A stretch of DNA of 64,000 nt from Candidatus Tiddalikarchaeum anstoanum (GTDB taxonomy: Archaea > Nanobdellota > Nanobdellia > Tiddalikarchaeales > Tiddalikarchaeaceae), in NCBI GenBank assembly GCA_902385255.1, contig CABMEV010000010.1, positions 1 through 64,000 of the forward strand, written 5' to 3'. A program made the translations under genes and the position numbers. The notes under the pieces were generated by a model that saw only the letters and a program-made list of their open reading frames with translations, was not told the DNA's origin and searched no databases. This document shows, piece by piece, positions 40,440 through 49,582 of the stretch. How positions within the stretch are numbered: the first letter of the stretch is position 1; each line of letters opens with the position of its first letter.

Positions 40440-41081
40440 TTATTTTATCAGTTTCGCGTATCTGAAAAGCTTCACGTATTTCTCAGGTAGTCCTTTTATA
40501 GTCAGCCAAGGCAAGTATGTTGCTATTATTGCTTTATCAAGAAGATCTGTTAAGAATCTTGAAGCAATTATTGATGTCCAGAATTTTGCCCCTGTCGCTT
40601 GGAAGAATGCGAATACTAAGTCAATACCTGTACCTGAAATACCTCCCATTACCAATACTGATATAGGTGAAGTAATCAGTGTTGCAGTTGCTGCGAGCAC
40701 TACACCAATTATAGGTACGTGCCACCATATCTTAAACCATCCTTTGTACGTGCAGTATCCTGCTACTAATCCAAGACCTAATTGTACTAATCCGAAAAAT
40801 ACTGATGTGGGTCTGCCATACGCTATCGCTGTTACAACATTTGTTAAAAACCCAGCTGCTCCTGCAACCCAAGGTCCTGCAAGCATTGCAGCAAATATTG
40901 TCCCTATTGTATCTAAAAATATAGGAAGTCCAAGCGCAGTTGATATTAATCTACCAACTTGGTTGATTCCAATAGCAATAGGTATCAAAACGATTGCTAT
41001 GGTAGTAAAGTCTTTGCCAATATTCTTGAATATACTCTCTTTTTTATCGTTCTTTTCTACCGATTTACTCTTTATCGCCAT
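40440..41081 (-). CDS. ECF transporter S component
   Basis: 213 aa, multi-TM, LPIFLDTIGTIFAAMLAGPWVAGAAGFLTNVV; in operon with A/A/T genes. Confidence 0.85.
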   Translation of the reverse strand: MAIKSKSVEKNDKKESIFKNIGKDFTTIAIVLIPIAIGINQVGRLISTALGLPIFLDTIGTIFAAMLAGPWVAGAAGFLTNVVTAIAYGRPTSVFFGLVQLGLGLVAGYCTYKGWFKIWWHVPIIGVVLAATATLITSPISVLVMGGISGTGIDLVFAFFQATGAKFWTSIIASRFLTDLLDKAIIATYLPWLTIKGLPEKYVKLFRYAKLIK

Positions 41082-41816
41082 TTAACCATTCACCTCCTTT
41101 AGTTTTTTAATTGCATCCAGTGCAATTATAATAGTATTTTTTTCTCCTTCTAATCTTTGTTTTTCCTGTTTTATGATATCTTTTGATGTTTCTTTTTTAG
41201 CAATATTCATTCCCGCGTAAAATATAAAGCCTACTCTGAACCCTTTTATCTCCCCGAGTGTAAATAATATTGAGGATTCCATGTCGCTTCCGATTACTCC
41301 CATCTCTCCCCATTTTTCCATTAAATCCCTGTGATTTTTTGTATAGAACGCGTCACAGCACATCGTAATCCCATAAAAGAATTTTTTCTTCGACTCTTTT
41401 GCGCTGTCTATTAATGCTTTTAACACTTCAAAATTAGGCACTGCAGCAAATCCTTCAGGGGCATATGATAGTGAACTTTTTTCTTCCTTACAGACTCCTG
41501 TGCTTATTACAATATCCCCTGTGTCTATTTCTTTTTTTGTAACCCCTCCGCTTCCAACTCTGATTATTGTCTTTGCCCCGCACTGCACTAACTCCTCTAT
41601 GACAATAGCAGCGCTTGGTATCCCAATGCCCGTTGATGCCAGTGTGACAGGGACTCCTTTATATTCTCCATTATATACGACGAATCCTCTGTTTTCGCTT
41701 ACTTTTTTAGGATTCTTTAACATTAAACTTGACCTTTCAACACGTCCAGGGTCTCCCATTATCAGAACGTATTCGTTTATATCTTTCTCAGAAACATGCA
41801 AATGAGGAGTTATCAT
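41082..41816 (-). CDS. Nucleoside phosphorylase (PNP/UDP family)
   Basis: MITPHLHVSEKDINEYVLIMGDPGRVERSS...; start moved from 41894 to ATG at 41816 matching the paralog. Confidence 0.88.
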   Translation of the reverse strand: MITPHLHVSEKDINEYVLIMGDPGRVERSSLMLKNPKKVSENRGFVVYNGEYKGVPVTLASTGIGIPSAAIVIEELVQCGAKTIIRVGSGGVTKKEIDTGDIVISTGVCKEEKSSLSYAPEGFAAVPNFEVLKALIDSAKESKKKFFYGITMCCDAFYTKNHRDLMEKWGEMGVIGSDMESSILFTLGEIKGFRVGFIFYAGMNIAKKETSKDIIKQEKQRLEGEKNTIIIALDAIKKLKEVNG

Positions 41817-41860
41817 AAAAAGATAATACATACCCCTTTTTTTTATAACCTTCGTAATTG

Positions 41861-42655
41861 TTATTTGAATACTTTTTTTGCCTCTTCTATGCATTCTTCA
41901 ATAGTTAAGCACGGTTTCAGGCCTAATTTTTTGGAAATCTTTAGCGCTTCAGGAGGTTCAACAAATGCCGTGCACAAAGCTTTGTTATTCTGGAATATTT
42001 TAATTTTTGAATCGTCAGCTATTATTCTTCCATCGCACATGACTATTATTCTATCGACCATTCTTGCGATGAACTCCATATCGTGTGATATGATAATGAC
42101 TGTTTTATCTTTTAATGAGTGGATTATTTTTTCGACAGCAATTTTTCCTTTATAATCCTGTCCTGTAATCGGTTCGTCAAATATTATTATTTTAGGGTCC
42201 ATTGCCAATACGCTTGCTATAGTAAGCAGTTTTCTTTCGCTGTAATTAAGGTTTGAAGGGTGCACGTTTCTTTTTTCATAAAGTTTTATGTTTTTTAATA
42301 CACTGTCTGTCCTGTGTTTGATTTCATTTTTTTTAAACCCCTGCTGTACCAGTCCGAATTCTATCTCCCCTTTTATTGTCGGGTTGAATATCTGGTCCGC
42401 CGGGTTTTGGAAAACGAATCCGACTGTTTTGGACATATCTGCTATTTGAACATTTCTTGTGTCAACGCCGTTTACTATTACGCTTCCTTTTGTCGGCTTA
42501 AGCAGGCCGTTTAAATTTTTGATAAGAGTTGTTTTTCCTGCACCATTTTGGCCTATTATGCCTATTTTTTCGCCGTCGTTTATTTTAAGATTCAGTTCTT
42601 TTAATGCATTTGTTCCAGTTGGATAAGTAAAAGTTAAGTTATTTATTTCAATCAA
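41861..42655 (-). CDS. ECF transporter ATPase (EcfA-type)
   Basis: GQNGAGKTTLIKN, FQNPADQIFNPT. Confidence 0.9.
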   Translation of the reverse strand: MIEINNLTFTYPTGTNALKELNLKINDGEKIGIIGQNGAGKTTLIKNLNGLLKPTKGSVIVNGVDTRNVQIADMSKTVGFVFQNPADQIFNPTIKGEIEFGLVQQGFKKNEIKHRTDSVLKNIKLYEKRNVHPSNLNYSERKLLTIASVLAMDPKIIIFDEPITGQDYKGKIAVEKIIHSLKDKTVIIISHDMEFIARMVDRIIVMCDGRIIADDSKIKIFQNNKALCTAFVEPPEALKISKKLGLKPCLTIEECIEEAKKVFK

Positions 42656-43449
42656 ACTTTCAGCATCTCCATGATTTTTTTGTTATAGTTCATTTTGTAC
42701 AAAAGTTCTGTCTCTGCAGGAACTTCAATATTGTTTCTTTTTAATAATTTGTAATCAAGAAGCACTTCTATGGGTTTTCCTATTTTTACTATCTTGCCTT
42801 TGCTCATTACTATTACGCGGCTTGCAAGTTCTCTTATTATATTCATTTTTTGTGTTATCAGTATGATTGTCTGTTTTCCTTTCAATTTTTTAAGTTCTTC
42901 AAAAACTTCTTCTGCACCGCTTGGGTCTAACTGGCTTGTTGGGTCATCAAGCACTAATATTTTCGGCTTCATTGCCAATACGCTCGCTAACACCACTCTC
43001 TGCTGCTGGCCTCCGCTTATATCGAAAGGGTCTTTGTATCTTATTTTTTCTATATCAAGTAATTTTAAGACTGAGTTTATCCTGTTTTTCATCTCTTCGC
43101 GAATGAGCCCCAAGTTTTCCAGCCCGAAAGCTATCTCTTCTTCGACAGTGGTGCCATACCCTGTTAGTTGTGTTAAGGGGTTTTCAAGAACCATTCCAAC
43201 TATTTTTGAAATATCGCTTATATCTATGTCTGCTGTTTTTATGCCCGCAACTTCGACTTCCCCGGACATTATGCCGTTTACAAAATGAGGTATTAGCCCG
43301 TTTATGCATTTTGCAAGTGTGCTTTTTCCAGATCCTATGCTGCCTATTATAACTGCTAATTCACCTTCTTTAATTTCTAGATTAATATTCCGCAAAGCGT
43401 AATTATTCGTCCCTGAATATTTAAAATTCAGATTTTTTATTGTTATCAT
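42652..43449 (-). CDS. ECF transporter ATPase (EcfA-type)
   Basis: GSIGSGKSTLAKC, ISGGQQQRVVLA; start moved to MITIKNLNFKYSG (43449), giving a 4-bp overlap with ecfT. Confidence 0.9.
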   Translation of the reverse strand: MITIKNLNFKYSGTNNYALRNINLEIKEGELAVIIGSIGSGKSTLAKCINGLIPHFVNGIMSGEVEVAGIKTADIDISDISKIVGMVLENPLTQLTGYGTTVEEEIAFGLENLGLIREEMKNRINSVLKLLDIEKIRYKDPFDISGGQQQRVVLASVLAMKPKILVLDDPTSQLDPSGAEEVFEELKKLKGKQTIILITQKMNIIRELASRVIVMSKGKIVKIGKPIEVLLDYKLLKRNNIEVPAETELLYKMNYNKKIMEMLKV

Positions 43450-44198
43450 ACAATTATTATTCCTCCGACTATCACTGCCAGAATGATTGAGGTTATAGTG
43501 TCTGTTTTTCTCCACAGCTCTTCTCTGAAAAAAGTCCTTTTGTTTTTGGAAAAGAAGGCTCTAAGTTCAAGGCTTATGCTTCGTTCATATGCCTCGTCAA
43601 GCATAGATAAGATAAGCGGCATCAGGAGAGGTATGTAAGCCTTTATTCTTTGTATTATTCCTCCGATTATTCGGAGCCCCCTTGCCTGCTGTGCGTCCAT
43701 TATTTTTTTTGCTTTTTCCTCCATTAATGGTATGAATTGGATTGTTGCCAGTGTGACAAAAGCTGCTTGTTTTGGAAGGCCGAGTTTTGACAGCGAAGCT
43801 ACCAGGTCTGCAGGGTTAGTCGTAAATATTAATATATAAGAAATAGAAACGAAGGATAATAATTTTGCAAAATAGTTAAATCCTATGATTAATCCGTCTA
43901 ACTTTATTGATAGAAAGTAGAATGTCGCTATTACTTGTGTTGCTGCGGGGTTAAGTATTCCGTGGAATATTACCAGCGTTATTAAAAGAGGCGTCATTAT
44001 GAACCCTAGGGTTTTGAAGAATTCTTTTGGTATTTTTGCCGCAAATGCCAAGATGAAGGACAGTGCGGAGAACAGTGATAACTTGTATGTTTCCCTGATT
44101 AGAAAACTTAGGAATATAATAATAAGAGCTAAGAATATTTTTACGGCAGGGTTTAATTTATGGATTAAACTGTCTTTTTTTATATAATTAGTTAACAT
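43446..44198 (-). CDS. ECF transporter transmembrane protein EcfT
   Basis: SLIHKLNPAVKIFLALII, MDAQQARGLR, LELRAFF. Confidence 0.9.
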   Translation of the reverse strand: MLTNYIKKDSLIHKLNPAVKIFLALIIIFLSFLIRETYKLSLFSALSFILAFAAKIPKEFFKTLGFIMTPLLITLVIFHGILNPAATQVIATFYFLSIKLDGLIIGFNYFAKLLSFVSISYILIFTTNPADLVASLSKLGLPKQAAFVTLATIQFIPLMEEKAKKIMDAQQARGLRIIGGIIQRIKAYIPLLMPLILSMLDEAYERSISLELRAFFSKNKRTFFREELWRKTDTITSIILAVIVGGIIIV

Positions 44199-44223
44199 AA
44201 AAAAATAAAAAAGAAGAGATTAC

Positions 44224-44844
44224 TTATCTCTTTTTCTTTTCTACAGCTGATTTTTTCTGGGTTTCAGATTTGAAGTACTTATCAGGCAATAAGTTCATTA
44301 TTGCGAACACTAAGAATACAGATATTGCTTTATCCATTATGTCCCCAAGCAGTTCTGATCCAATAACTGCAGTAAGTAATCCGTGTGTAGTGCTTGTTCC
44401 TAAGAATAATGCAGTCAGCAAGTCTACTCCTCCGCCTGTTACTCCGCCGTATATATAGACTGTTATTGGTGCTGATATCGCTGTTGAAATCAGTGCTAAA
44501 GCTACAGTTACTCCTAACAAGTCTATTATGCCTGACTTCTTGTTGTATCTTCCTATCTTGTATAAATATCCAGTCAGAAGGCCGACTGCCATATTTACTA
44601 CGAAGTAAGGTCCGCCTACTGGGTCGAATGTAACCCATTTTATGATGTTAGTTGCGGCTCCTGCAACTGCACCTGTCCATGGTCCTGACAGTACGGCAAC
44701 AAGCATTGTACCAATTACGTCAAGCCATACTGGCAGTTTTAGTGTTTGTGCTATAAATGCACCAACCCAGTTTATTACAATACCAACTACGATTAATAAT
44801 AAACCATAGCTGTTAAATTCCTTTTTAATTTCTTTAAAATCCAT
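44224..44844 (-). CDS. ECF transporter S component
   Basis: 206 aa, LPVWLDVIGTMLVAVLSGPWTGAVAGAATNII; similar to 40440..41081. Confidence 0.85.
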   Translation of the reverse strand: MDFKEIKKEFNSYGLLLIVVGIVINWVGAFIAQTLKLPVWLDVIGTMLVAVLSGPWTGAVAGAATNIIKWVTFDPVGGPYFVVNMAVGLLTGYLYKIGRYNKKSGIIDLLGVTVALALISTAISAPITVYIYGGVTGGGVDLLTALFLGTSTTHGLLTAVIGSELLGDIMDKAISVFLVFAIMNLLPDKYFKSETQKKSAVEKKKR

Positions 44845-44891
44845 TAATATTAACCTCCTTTAGGTATTAATTAAAAAAGAGCCGACTATTC

Positions 44892-45632
44892 TTATAATTT
44901 TTTTATTGCATCGAGCGCCGCTATAATTGAATTGTTTTCTCCAATACTTAATTCTCCAACTCCTTTTTGCACATCTTTTTGAAATTTTTCAACGTCTTTT
45001 CCTGCGTCAGCATTTCCGTAAGCGCTGACAATATTCAAAATCGAGCCTGTTTTTAATCCTTCAATTTTTCCAACTAAGAATATTGTTGATGATTCAAAAT
45101 CGCTTCCTAAAACCCCTACTTTGGACCAGAATTTTTCAATTGCCGGAGTGTTCTTTGTATAAAAACTGTCATGGCTTCTGATTGTTCCGGAATAATATCT
45201 TAATTTTAATTCTTTAGAGCTGGAAATTAAAGCATTAAATACTGAACTATCTGCAACTGCAGGAACATCTTTAGCGGCATACATATCTGTTGTACCATCC
45301 TGCCTGATTGCCTGTTCAGGAATTATTAATTCACCAATTTTCATATCTCTCTGCAGGCTTCCGCAGCTTCCTATTCTTATTACCACTTTAGCGCCAAGCT
45401 CTGCCAGTTCATGGAGAGCTATAGCAGTACTTGGTCCTCCCATTCCGCTTGAGCAGACAGTTATCTTTTTGCCTTTATACGCACCGTTATAAATTGTAAA
45501 TTCGCGGTTGACATTAATTTTTTTAGAGTTCTCTAAATGTTTAGCTATTCTAATAACTCTTCCAGGGTCACCCGGCATTAAAACGTAAGGATTGACATCC
45601 TTTTCAGTTATTTGAAGATGAGGAGCTGTCAT
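44892..45632 (-). CDS. Uridine/nucleoside phosphorylase
   Basis: MTAPHLQITEKDVNPYVLMPGDPGRVIRIAKHLE; SSGMGGPSTAIALHELAELGAKVVIRIGSCG. Confidence 0.92.
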   Translation of the reverse strand: MTAPHLQITEKDVNPYVLMPGDPGRVIRIAKHLENSKKINVNREFTIYNGAYKGKKITVCSSGMGGPSTAIALHELAELGAKVVIRIGSCGSLQRDMKIGELIIPEQAIRQDGTTDMYAAKDVPAVADSSVFNALISSSKELKLRYYSGTIRSHDSFYTKNTPAIEKFWSKVGVLGSDFESSTIFLVGKIEGLKTGSILNIVSAYGNADAGKDVEKFQKDVQKGVGELSIGENNSIIAALDAIKKL

Positions 45633-45722
45633 ATTCTGTAGGAGTTGTTCTTTTTTTTTATAGTCTTCGCAAGTGAAATTTTAGAAATATTTTTAAGCAT
45701 GGTATTAACCCATTCAATTAAA

Positions 45723-46889
45723 ATGGAGTTAAAAACTTTAAATGCAGATTACGAGCAGCAGAAAATGAAGCTTTATGATTTAAAGACTCTTTATTCTGAA
45801 TTGAGGGAAAGATTCATAGTTTTAGGAAAATATAAAGACGCTGACAAGTGCAGCACAAAAATTGAAAGAATTATCAGCAAGGAGAATGAAAGCTCTCTTG
45901 ATATATTGCTTATCCCTAATCTCGAATCGGATTATATCTCTTTAAAACGGCGTTTATTGGAGGATAATCTGTGCAGTGTGTGCAGTTCTAAAAATACTTT
46001 TTATTATGATGAGCAGAGAGGAGAAATTGGCTGTTTAAACTGCGGGGCTATTTACAGCGATAAGTATATTGACAGGGGTCCCGAGTGGAGGGCTTTTAAC
46101 AGCGAAGAACAAGTTAAGTGTGTTAGAACAGGAGCTCCAAGTTCAAATTGTATTTACGACAAAGGTTTGAGCACAATAATAGATGTTAGAGATAAAGACG
46201 GTTTAGGAAAACCAATCCCTTTAAAGATGAGAGATCAAATTTATAGGCTCAGAAAATGGCAGAACAGGATAGCGACGTCAATTGATAGAAATCTTTCTCT
46301 TGCTTTTTCAGAGCTTGAAAAATTATGTGAAAAGATAAAAACATCTCCTTCTGTGAAAGAGGATGCCGCCTTAATTTATAGAAAAGCAGTTAGCCATAAA
46401 TTAACCAGAGGGCGAAGTATTGAATCAGTTATTGCTGCATCTTTTTATATTGCTTGCAAAGGATATTATAATAATAGTAAGAAAGATGTTAATGTCAGCA
46501 ATTTAGCACCAATAACTATGAATGACCTCGTTGAGGCAACGCATATTAAAAAGAAATATTTATCCAGGAGTATTCGCATTATAGTTAAAAATTTGGGATT
46601 GTCTTTATTTAATAATACTCCAAATTCTTATCTACCCAAGCTTGCAAGTGATTTAAATCTTTCAAATGAAACTCAGACTAAGGCAGAAAAAATAATACAA
46701 AAAGTAAGTAAAACAAGTATAACTTTCGGGAAGGACCCAATTGGTGTTGCTGCAGCGTCATTATACATTGCAGCTAAGATGAATAAGGAGTATATAACAC
46801 AAAAGATTGTAGCGAATGCTGCTGGAATTACAGATATTACTGTAAGAATTAGGTATAAAGAGATTTATAAAAAATTACATAAAATTTAA
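45723..46889 (+). CDS. Transcription initiation factor B (TFB/TFIIB) with N-terminal extension
   Basis: Zinc ribbon CSVCSSKNTFYYDEQRGEIGCLNCG, two cyclin repeats; start at 45723 (MELKTLNADYEQQ) preferred over 45645. Confidence 0.9.
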   Translation: MELKTLNADYEQQKMKLYDLKTLYSELRERFIVLGKYKDADKCSTKIERIISKENESSLDILLIPNLESDYISLKRRLLEDNLCSVCSSKNTFYYDEQRGEIGCLNCGAIYSDKYIDRGPEWRAFNSEEQVKCVRTGAPSSNCIYDKGLSTIIDVRDKDGLGKPIPLKMRDQIYRLRKWQNRIATSIDRNLSLAFSELEKLCEKIKTSPSVKEDAALIYRKAVSHKLTRGRSIESVIAASFYIACKGYYNNSKKDVNVSNLAPITMNDLVEATHIKKKYLSRSIRIIVKNLGLSLFNNTPNSYLPKLASDLNLSNETQTKAEKIIQKVSKTSITFGKDPIGVAAASLYIAAKMNKEYITQKIVANAAGITDITVRIRYKEIYKKLHKI

Positions 46890-48077
46890 ATAGAACATAA
46901 TAGTAGGTATGACCAAGCATCCCAATAATTGGCTTTTTCTTATCTTATTCTTGTCGCATAAGTATCCTATTATTGTTGAAACAGCCAGTATGATTATTCC
47001 AACTGGACCATCAATTGCCACAGTCAGGATTGAGACGAATAATATCACTCCTATATTTAACAGCCTGTTATTGAACCAGTCAGTTCTTTGCGAGACCCAT
47101 AATGCAGATTTAACCAGAAGGTAAGATGATAATACGCACGAGAGGAACCCTGAGAATAATAATACAAAATAATTATTTGAATCAATAATTAATAGCGTCC
47201 CTATTTTCTCAACAACACCGCTGCGTCCCTTTCCTAGTGTGAGGAGAGATATCAGGCTTAGAACCAAGTCTGCAATGTTTATGCTGCTCATGCTAGCTAT
47301 CATTCGTTCATCGCTTCTCTTTCCTCCTTCCACATCCTCTGACAACAATCCTACCTGGCTCGGGCTCATGCTGGGCACTAATGCCATGACTATCGAGCTT
47401 AGTATGCCTATTATGCTGGCCTTTGCCAAATCGAAGAAATCAGAGTCTATTACTACTTTTTTCATCTGAGTGGGTATTTTCTCACTCTTTCTGCCTGAAA
47501 TTAACAGGCTTCCTATTCCAAAAAGCCCGGTGAGCATGGGGAGAAAAGGGTCTTTCAGGTTAATATTGAATGTTATTAATCCAAGCAATCCTGATATTGT
47601 GAAGAAAATAAGCGCTAATCTGCTGTTCTTCTCTTTTATAATCAAGTGCATGCATATCGCGGCAAGTATTAGCCACGCGTAACCCTTTATCATATCATAT
47701 AACGCGATTATTGCATCTTTCAGCAGGAATCCGACGCCGAGGAATATTGCATAAGTCATAACGCTCGTCATGGCTACTATTCTCATTCCAGCAAGGCTTC
47801 TCTTGTTTAGTAAGAGCTTGTGAAGAGGCATCCTTACAAGAATTTCCCCTTCTTCAGGAACTCCAAGATAACACGCTGCCAAAAAATCGAATATGTTGCT
47901 TGAAACTAGCATGGAGAATAAGAATATGCTAATTTCAAGATTATCACCGCCTGCTAGTATTATTGCTGAAAGCGTGTTCGCGTGAAGCCCGGGAACTACA
48001 CCTATTACTATCCCAACAAGTACACCAATTATAATTGCCAGTATTGAACTAATAATCATCAAAGGTATCAAAATCAA
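46875..48077 (-). CDS. TctA/DUF112-like multi-pass membrane protein
   Basis: 400 aa; GIVIGVVPGLHANTLSAI...LGVPEEGEILVRMPLHKLL. Confidence 0.7.
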   Translation of the reverse strand: MILIPLMIISSILAIIIGVLVGIVIGVVPGLHANTLSAIILAGGDNLEISIFLFSMLVSSNIFDFLAACYLGVPEEGEILVRMPLHKLLLNKRSLAGMRIVAMTSVMTYAIFLGVGFLLKDAIIALYDMIKGYAWLILAAICMHLIIKEKNSRLALIFFTISGLLGLITFNINLKDPFLPMLTGLFGIGSLLISGRKSEKIPTQMKKVVIDSDFFDLAKASIIGILSSIVMALVPSMSPSQVGLLSEDVEGGKRSDERMIASMSSINIADLVLSLISLLTLGKGRSGVVEKIGTLLIIDSNNYFVLLFSGFLSCVLSSYLLVKSALWVSQRTDWFNNRLLNIGVILFVSILTVAIDGPVGIIILAVSTIIGYLCDKNKIRKSQLLGCLVIPTIMFYLNFM

Positions 48078-48123
48078 AGCCGTTAAAAAGTATTAAAACT
48101 TACCAATTAATTATTGAATTAGT

Positions 48124-48468
48124 ATGGCTTACTTATCAGATTACGACCGCAATATTATCTTTAATGATTTTAAACAAATCGAGTCAATAGACAGGACTAT
48201 AATCAAAGGAGACAAGGAGCCTTTTGTTATCAGATTATTAATAGTGCCAGGCAGTGATGAAAAAGTTGCACATTTTTTCTTAAGTCCAAAGAGTGAAGCA
48301 TTAACTTTCAAAAACAATTTTTTCTTGAATAATAATGCTGAAACTTTTAACATTTCAGTGCTTGGATTTTTGCTCCCAGACTCGTGGTCAGGGGAGTTAA
48401 ACATGGTAGTTGACGGTTTTGCTAAAAAAATACCGCTGCATTTCGAGAAAAGAAGCCTACTTTTTTAA
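48124..48468 (+). CDS. Hypothetical protein
   Basis: 114 aa ORF. Confidence 0.6.
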   Translation: MAYLSDYDRNIIFNDFKQIESIDRTIIKGDKEPFVIRLLIVPGSDEKVAHFFLSPKSEALTFKNNFFLNNNAETFNISVLGFLLPDSWSGELNMVVDGFAKKIPLHFEKRSLLF

Positions 48469-48981
48469 TAATAACTTGGAGTATTTTTTATCATCCCAGA
48501 CTATTAGACCCTTATTCCACTTCTTGTCGCGCATTATTTTCATGATTTTTCTGACATTTTCATCGCTTTGGATTTTACTAGTGTCTATTTCTATAACTTT
48601 ATTCTTATTCGTGCTGCTTGAGAAATAGTTTACTATCTCAGCCTCTACGTTTTCCATTATCTTGTTTTTAGGATAATTTCTTTTCTTTAATCTTTTAGCA
48701 AGAGTGAACGGTTCGCACCTTAAGACTACTATCACATCTACTTTCGGCGCGTACTCAATAAGATGGGTATCCAAGACGTAAGAATGCGGCAGGAATTTTT
48801 CCAATAATTTTTTCAGGCAGGGCTTTATTATTTTTACATTCTTTTCAACGCTTTCCACAACGTTCGGATTATCATTTATTATCTCCTTAGTGCTGAAATA
48901 AGGCAGTTTTAACGCTTTTGCCAGCTTTTTAGAATTCGTCGTTTTTCCGGTTCCAGGTGTTCCCGTGACTAATATTTTCAT
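48457..48981 (-). CDS. Adenylate kinase-like NTPase (AK6/Fap7 type)
   Basis: MKILVTGTPGTGKTTNSKKLAKAL; VLDTHLIEYAPKVDVIVVLRCEP. Confidence 0.88.
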   Translation of the reverse strand: MKILVTGTPGTGKTTNSKKLAKALKLPYFSTKEIINDNPNVVESVEKNVKIIKPCLKKLLEKFLPHSYVLDTHLIEYAPKVDVIVVLRCEPFTLAKRLKKRNYPKNKIMENVEAEIVNYFSSSTNKNKVIEIDTSKIQSDENVRKIMKIMRDKKWNKGLIVWDDKKYSKLLLKK

Positions 48982-49577
48982 ATTTTTATTATTCTTCCTT
49001 CAGGTCCGGGGTTAAAGCATAATGTTTTTCCTATTTTCATCTCTTTTCCTGCAGCTTCATGAATATGCCCGAAACAGGCGTATTTTGGCTGGTGTTCTTC
49101 TATCCATTTTCCAACTTCGAAACTTCCAACATGCATTCCCCCTCCAACAAGGTCGAGAACTGTATTTTTTGGAGGAGTATGGGAGACTAATACCGTGACT
49201 TTTTCATAATTCTTTGACAGCATTTTTTTGAATTCATCATCTGTTAATTCATAAGGCGTGTTCCACGGGCTTACTGTTCCACCTCCTATTCCAAGGAATC
49301 TGATTCCATTATCCTCATAGACATCTTCCTGTATGCTTATTATATTTTCATAATCTTCAAGTGCTTCTTCTACAAAAGTAGGAGTCTCATTGTTTCCAGG
49401 TATTATCAGCATCTTCTTGCCCGACTTGTCAAGTATACTTATAATGTCGCCGAATCCTTCACCCATTATGCTCAAGTCTCCGCAGCATACCATTAAGTCT
49501 GCATCTTTGCTTTTTTTAACCAACAATTCTGCTTTTTTGGCGTCGCCGTGCACGTCCCCGAAGAACAACACATTCAT
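48978..49577 (-). CDS. Calcineurin-like metallophosphoesterase
   Basis: FFGDVHGDAKKAE, CCGDLSIMGEG, IPGNNE, CFGHIHEA. Confidence 0.9.
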   Translation of the reverse strand: MNVLFFGDVHGDAKKAELLVKKSKDADLMVCCGDLSIMGEGFGDIISILDKSGKKMLIIPGNNETPTFVEEALEDYENIISIQEDVYEDNGIRFLGIGGGTVSPWNTPYELTDDEFKKMLSKNYEKVTVLVSHTPPKNTVLDLVGGGMHVGSFEVGKWIEEHQPKYACFGHIHEAAGKEMKIGKTLCFNPGPEGRIIKI

Positions 49578-49582
49578 TTTTT

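Noticed and set aside
37979-45632. Mobile element or recent exact duplication for the two ECF cassettes
   Set aside because: Encoded proteins are clearly diverged between cassettes and no flanking terminal repeats or transposase were seen.
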